From contig NZ_CP014845.1 of assembly GCF_001598055.1 (NCBI RefSeq), positions 1,054,001 through 1,118,000 on the forward strand: a DNA stretch of 64,000 nt. The letters run 5' to 3'. This document shows, one piece after another, positions 60,219 through 64,000 of the stretch. Under the pieces are notes generated by a model, which saw only the letters and a program-made list of their open reading frames with translations, did not search any database and was not told the DNA's origin. The position numbers and the translations under genes were made by a program. This stretch comes from Cupriavidus nantongensis. Lineage in GTDB: Bacteria; Pseudomonadota; Gammaproteobacteria; Burkholderiales; Burkholderiaceae. Each line of letters opens with the position of its first letter. Within the stretch, counting starts at the first letter, position 1.

Positions 60219-62032
60219 GCGGCCACCCTGAGGAAATTGGGGGCCCGCTTGCCGTAGAACTTGTTGACGTCGGTCGCGCCGGTCTGGGCCTTTTCCGCCA
60301 GCGACGCGGCGGTCAGCAGGTACTTCAGGTGCAGCCGGTCGTCGTCGAGCAGCACCTGGCGCGCGCAGGCGGTGTCTTCGCCCGCGGCGGCCAGGTCGGC
60401 AAGCACGGCCTCGACGTGACGCCGTACGCGCGCGTAGCCGGCGGCGGGGTCGGTGCCGCGGCGCTGCGCCAGGCCTTCCACCAGCGCCGCGATGTTCAGC
60501 TGCAGCGTGATGGTGACGAACATCTGCGCCAGCGGCAGCGCCGCGTCGACGCCGATGCGCTGGTCTTCCAGCCCGTCGAGGCGGGCCGCCAATGCCGGCC
60601 AGCGGCGCGCGAGCATGGCGCGGTCGATGCGCGCAGCATCGTTGTCCTTGAGCATCAGGCGCAGGCCGTCGTCGCCGTAGACCAGCATCGAGTTCTGCTG
60701 GTTCGACTCAAGCGCCACGCCATAACGCAGCCACAGCGTCAGGTGCAGCTGCAGCGTCAGCGCCAGGTAGGCATCGAGCCAGGCATCGAGATCGCCGCCG
60801 TGATAGCGGCCGGCGAGTTCCTCGGCCACGCACTGGCCACTGGCGGTTTCCGCCAGCAGGCCCGCCACCGGGACCACCGTCTTGTCCACCAGTTGCGGCT
60901 CTGGGTAGCGGCGCAGGATATAGCCCAGGAACGGCCGCTGGTCGACATGGGCGCCGTTGGCTTCGTCGGTCAGCAGCACCTGCCCGTGCAGGCCGGGTTC
61001 CTGCCGGACAATGTCGCCAAGCAGGGTCTGGATGCGATGGCCGTCGCCGATGGTGCTGGGCTTGATGGTGCGGATATTCTTGGCGCCCAGCGTGCGGATC
61101 GTCAGCGGCAGCTTGATATGCCATGCGGGGGCGTCGAGCACGACCAGCGAGCGCACCGACAAGGTGGGCGACACGCGCAGGCAGGCGCGCGGTGCGCGGA
61201 TGACCTGGCCGTCCAGCCCGGCTTCGGCAAGGAAGCCATCCAGGTGATGCTGCCAGACGAAGGGATGCACCGGCACCAGCGCATGCGAGCTGGCCAGCGC
61301 GGGATCCAGGCCGACCTCGGCGAAATCCGGCCAGTTTGGTGGCAGCGCGTCGCCGCTGGCATGGTGGTGCTGGCGCGGGACCGCGAGCCAGTTCAGCGCG
61401 AATGCCGGACCGAACTCGGGCGCGTAGCGAGCCAGGTCATCGGCGGCAAAGCCCAGCTTGGCGCGCGCGGTGGGGTAGTAGGGGTGGTCGAGGAAACCCG
61501 CGACGCGATCGTAGTGCAGCATGCGCTGGTTCCAGGCCCGCAGCGCATGGCCAGCAGTGCGGTCAGCCTGCGCGAACCAGCGTGCGCGCTCGGCCATCGA
61601 GACGGTCCGATGCCTGGCTGCGGCACGGCACTCGTCGACGTAGGCGGTGAACAGGCGCGCATCTGCCTCGGGCAGGCCGCCGGCGAACGCGGCCAGGATG
61701 GACTCGACCTGATGCAGCGCGGAGAACGCGCCGTCGGCTTCGTGCAGCACGGGCAGGCGGGTCAGGCGCCAGTCCTGCATATAGCGCGTCGGAGTGACCG
61801 GGATCCACAGCGTGCCGGCGCCAAGACGCGGGACGCGCAGCCACTGCTGGCCAGCATCGAAACCATGCGCGGCCCCCGGTACCGCGTCCGCGCCGTACAA
61901 CTCGCCGCGGCTGGCGCAGCCGCGCACGTCCTCGCGCAGCAAGGTGTCGACGACGCGCACGCAGATGTAGTCGACATCGGCGTCGGCAGCAGTGGCGGAC
62001 CGGGACGGCTGCTTGGGAATGCGGGCGCTCAT
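60215..62032 (-). CDS. pvsB: NIS siderophore synthetase, IucA/IucC family (PvsB type)
   Basis: 605 residues. Conserved blocks are GFLDHPYYPTARAKLGF, VPVHPFVWQHHL, IKLPLTIRTLGAKNIRTIKP, a variant of the KLxxxxRITxxxR motif, and LESNQQNSMLVYGDDGLRL near residue 450. Together with PvsD it would join citrate to the decarboxylated arm and to 2-oxoglutarate if the product is vibrioferrin-like. It overlaps both neighbouring genes by four bases. Confidence 0.88.
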   Translation of the reverse strand: MSARIPKQPSRSATAADADVDYICVRVVDTLLREDVRGCASRGELYGADAVPGAAHGFDAGQQWLRVPRLGAGTLWIPVTPTRYMQDWRLTRLPVLHEADGAFSALHQVESILAAFAGGLPEADARLFTAYVDECRAAARHRTVSMAERARWFAQADRTAGHALRAWNQRMLHYDRVAGFLDHPYYPTARAKLGFAADDLARYAPEFGPAFALNWLAVPRQHHHASGDALPPNWPDFAEVGLDPALASSHALVPVHPFVWQHHLDGFLAEAGLDGQVIRAPRACLRVSPTLSVRSLVVLDAPAWHIKLPLTIRTLGAKNIRTIKPSTIGDGHRIQTLLGDIVRQEPGLHGQVLLTDEANGAHVDQRPFLGYILRRYPEPQLVDKTVVPVAGLLAETASGQCVAEELAGRYHGGDLDAWLDAYLALTLQLHLTLWLRYGVALESNQQNSMLVYGDDGLRLMLKDNDAARIDRAMLARRWPALAARLDGLEDQRIGVDAALPLAQMFVTITLQLNIAALVEGLAQRRGTDPAAGYARVRRHVEAVLADLAAAGEDTACARQVLLDDDRLHLKYLLTAASLAEKAQTGATDVNKFYGKRAPNFLRVAA

Positions 62033-63234
62033 TGCGCGATCTCCCAGGCCAGCTTGCTGCTGGCCAGTTCGACCGCGGCGGCCAGACCCGCGCTGTCGGG
62101 GCCGCTGCCGCGCAGCACGCCAAGGTAATCCTTGTTGGAGTTGGTCAGCTGGATCGCGTCGCCGACCTTGCGCAGCGGCTGGTAGGTCAGGCGAACGCCT
62201 TCGCCTTCATGCTGGCTGTGGGCGGGCGCGTGCCGCAGCGTGCCTTCCGCCTGCGCGGTGAAATAGCGGATCCACGCCGCCCGCTTCGGCACCTCGAGCG
62301 CCGGCAGCGCCTCGCCCAGGTGCAGGCGCAGGACCTGCTCGAACAGCGGGAACTGCAGGGTGTCGCACAGCAGGAACTCGCGGTAGTCGCCGATGCTGCG
62401 GTAGTTGATCTCGATAAGCCGCGGGCCCTTCGCGGTCAGCACGTATTCGGTATGGCAGGCGCCGAAGCCGATGCCGAAGCGGCGGATGGTGTCGAGCACC
62501 TCGGCTTCGACCGAGGCCGGCAGGCCGGTGCCCCATACCGCTTCCAGCTCAACGAAGTACGGCGGCGGCGACAGCGTCACGCGGAAGCCGCCCAGCGCGC
62601 GCAGTTCCTTGCCATCGCCCAGCGTTTCCAGCGTATACAGCGGGCCCTCCAGGTATTCTTCGAGCAGCAATACCTGGCCCGGGTGCCGCGCCCAGATCGC
62701 ACCGCAATGCTCGGCCAGCTCCGCGTGGCTGCGCGCCAGGCTGACCTGCTGGCTGGCCACGCCTTCGCGCGGCTTGACGATGCACGGCATCGGCACATCG
62801 GCCAGCGCGGCCAGGCCGGCGCTGTCGCAAACGACCGCGTGCCACAGCGTGTCGATGCCCGACTCTTGCAGGCGCCGCCGCATCTCGGCCTTGTTCTTGG
62901 CGGCGTAGGCGGTGCGCCAGTCCTTGCCCGGCAGGCCAAAGTAGGCCGCGGCGATCGCCGTGGCCGCCTGCAGGTGGTCGCTATTCGAAAAGACGGCCGC
63001 GGGCTTGCCGCCGCGGCGCGTGATGGCATCGATCACCGCCAGCGGGTTGAAGACATCGCACGGGACGATGTCGTCCGGGTAGGCGGACAGGCCGGTGCCG
63101 GCAAAGTGTGCGCGATGGGCATCGGCACAATCCGTCAATAAGACGACGGAGCGCCCGAGCGCGCGCGCTGCCGGCAGGAATCCTTCGTTGACGGCAGGGG
63201 TCGCTACGTGTGCGAGTACGAAAATCTCTTGCAT
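62029..63234 (-). CDS. pvsA: ATP-grasp ligase of NIS siderophore synthesis (PvsA type)
   Basis: 401 residues from MQEIFVLAH. ATP-grasp fold: the ATP-binding strand CIVKPREGVASQQVS (about 153-167), LLLEEYLEGPLYTLE, and the Mg-binding RLIEINYRSIGD (about 270). PvsA in vibrioferrin operons is an ATP-grasp enzyme of about 400 residues proposed to form an amide with alanine. The gene is the first of six overlapping or closely spaced genes in the order ATP-grasp, NIS, MFS, NIS, decarboxylase, aldolase. A sigma70 promoter overlapped by a Fur box lies 70 bases upstream. Confidence 0.82.
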   Translation of the reverse strand: MQEIFVLAHVATPAVNEGFLPAARALGRSVVLLTDCADAHRAHFAGTGLSAYPDDIVPCDVFNPLAVIDAITRRGGKPAAVFSNSDHLQAATAIAAAYFGLPGKDWRTAYAAKNKAEMRRRLQESGIDTLWHAVVCDSAGLAALADVPMPCIVKPREGVASQQVSLARSHAELAEHCGAIWARHPGQVLLLEEYLEGPLYTLETLGDGKELRALGGFRVTLSPPPYFVELEAVWGTGLPASVEAEVLDTIRRFGIGFGACHTEYVLTAKGPRLIEINYRSIGDYREFLLCDTLQFPLFEQVLRLHLGEALPALEVPKRAAWIRYFTAQAEGTLRHAPAHSQHEGEGVRLTYQPLRKVGDAIQLTNSNKDYLGVLRGSGPDSAGLAAAVELASSKLAWEIAQ

Positions 63235-63303
63235 GAGTCGGGCCTCAGGTGAATGTGCGGGGGAGCGCAATGAGCAGTGCCGGGGATACGAAGCAGCCGA
63301 ATC

Positions 63304-63332
63304 ATGCTAATGCGACTCATTCTCATGCTCAA
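63304..63332 (-). promoter_or_regulatory. Fur-controlled sigma70 promoter of the pvs-type operon
   Basis: On the minus strand: TTGAGC (63332-63327), 17 bases, TAGCAT (63309-63304). The spacer and -10 contain a Fur-like stretch, ATGAGAATGAGTCGCATTA, with repeated NAT triplets. Iron-loaded Fur bound here would block polymerase directly. The rest of the 63235-63589 gap is non-coding apart from a second Fur-like site. Confidence 0.6.
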
Positions 63333-63501
63333 CGCGACGGATGCCGGTAAGCGGCATTTGCCATGGCCACCCGGGCCGTTTGTTCCGTATCCGCGTGCCA
63401 TCCACAGCACATCATCCACGCCCGGGACATATGTCCGGTAGCCACTTTGTGCCAGCCGAGCCACTTGTGAAGGCGATTTTGGCGCTACGGGTCTTGGCCT
63501 G

Positions 63502-63523
63502 TTATTGAGAATCAGTTACATTA
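63502..63523. promoter_or_regulatory. Second Fur-like site, near the LuxR-type gene
   Basis: TTATTGAGAATCAGTTACATTA carries GAGAATCA and TACATT spaced as in half-conserved Fur boxes. It lies 67 bases before the divergent regulator gene, so that gene may be iron-regulated too. The match is weaker than at the other sites. Confidence 0.4.
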
Positions 63524-63589
63524 CGCGTCCGCCGTGATGCTCGTTTTTTCCCAGCCGGCTTGTCATGGCTGGCCCGAGACCGAACGCCT

Positions 63590-64000
63590 ATGCCCCCAAA
63601 GTTCCTGCTCATGCTTGCCGTCTTCCCGCTTTATCAGGCATGGGACCTGTACCAGCTTGTCAGCAGCGGGCCGTCGTTCCATTTCTATGCCGAAACCGCG
63701 GCGACGATTGCGTTCCTGGCGATCCTCGGCATCGTGATCGGCGAGCGACGACGCGCCTTGCACGCGTTCGAAACGCTCAAGCATTCGGCCGATGCCGCAG
63801 TGCGCGCCGCGGCCGAACGCGACGCGGCCGCACAACGCTCCACGCGCGACTTTCTGCAGTCGATGCAGGAGCAGTTCGAGCGCTGGGGTCTGACTCCGGC
63901 CGAAAGGGATGTCGCGTTATTGCTGGTGAAGGGCTTGTCTCTGGAGGAAATCGCCGGCGTGCGCGAGACCGGGGCGAAGACCGTGCGGCAGCACGCCGCC
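63590..64000 (+). CDS. LuxR-type HTH regulator with membrane anchor, cut by window end
   Basis: 137 codons are visible and the gene runs off the window. The first 55 residues contain two hydrophobic segments (FLLMLAVFPLYQAWDLYQLV, and AETAATIAFLAILGIVIG). A charged, probably coiled-coil stretch follows, and from about residue 100 a LuxR-like helix-turn-helix begins: GLTPAERDVALLLVKGLSLEEIAGVRETGAKTVRQH. There is no receiver domain. It is divergent from the pvs-type operon. The start lacks a clear ribosome site, so an earlier start is possible. Confidence 0.75.
   Translation, partial: MPPKFLLMLAVFPLYQAWDLYQLVSSGPSFHFYAETAATIAFLAILGIVIGERRRALHAFETLKHSADAAVRAAAERDAAAQRSTRDFLQSMQEQFERWGLTPAERDVALLLVKGLSLEEIAGVRETGAKTVRQHAA

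Noticed and set aside
55180..63234. Staphyloferrin B operon
   Set aside because: The decarboxylase and SbnG-like genes fit, but only two IucA/IucC synthetases are present, there are no SbnA/SbnB genes for diaminopropionate, and an ATP-grasp gene leads the operon. The gene order matches pvsABCDE better.

Overview
This is a high-GC window of a beta-proteobacterium that looks like Cupriavidus or a close Burkholderiaceae relative. The evidence is the codon use, the CTCACCCC/GGGAGAGG extragenic palindromes, a pgaCD pair, and a lipopeptide siderophore synthetase with a fatty-acyl-AMP ligase start and a fused TauD-type hydroxylase. That synthetase architecture is known from Cupriavidus taiwachelin and cupriachelin and from Herbaspirillum serobactin. 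The genus call is inference from gene content; no 16S gene is present.

Layout. 0-1.5 kb: the end of an exopolysaccharide operon (pgaC partial, pgaD). 1.6-6 kb: accessory genes (FAD oxidoreductase and divergent TetR, GNAT acetyltransferase, Fic protein). 6.0-6.9 kb: a non-coding stretch with a strong sigma70 promoter running into a Rho-independent terminator (candidate sRNA) and a tandem array of 16-bp palindromes, followed by an OxlT-like MFS gene. 8.4-8.9 kb: an extragenic repeat, then an AraC regulator and a dienelactone hydrolase. 10.6-52.3 kb: a large iron-regulated lipopeptide siderophore locus. 52.4-55.1 kb: an SRPBCC protein and a BCCT transporter. 55.2-63.2 kb: a second siderophore operon with the vibrioferrin order pvsA-B-C-D-E plus a citrate-synthase-like aldolase. 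The right edge holds a divergent, membrane-anchored LuxR-type regulator cut by the window end.

First siderophore locus. It contains an ECF sigma factor with no anti-sigma gene and a Fur box, an Sfp-type phosphopantetheinyl transferase, ornithine N5-monooxygenase, an IucB-like acetyltransferase, an esterase, a PvdE-type exporter, an FhuF-type reductase, a PepSY protein with a small membrane partner, a TonB-dependent receptor, four NRPS genes, a type II thioesterase and MbtH. Reading the adenylation-domain pocket residues gives the predicted order fatty acyl - Asp - D-Thr - Asp - D-N5-hydroxyornithine - Ser - N5-hydroxyornithine, released by a terminal thioesterase. One beta-hydroxyaspartate plus two hydroxamates would give six iron ligands. 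Five places in the locus carry the same promoter pattern, TAA(A/G/T)T-N16-CGTC, and together they would cover every biosynthetic and export unit. Fur boxes sit instead at the sigma gene and the receptor. This is a coherent Fur -> ECF sigma -> regulon cascade.

Mobility and evolution. An IS481-family element (1,256 bp, 6-bp GCGCGC target duplication) sits at the centre of an extragenic palindrome whose intact twin lies 9 kb away. The NRPS genes carry long near-identical internal repeats that show adenylation-core exchange and a probable lost epimerization domain. All function calls are from reading the sequence; no database search was run.
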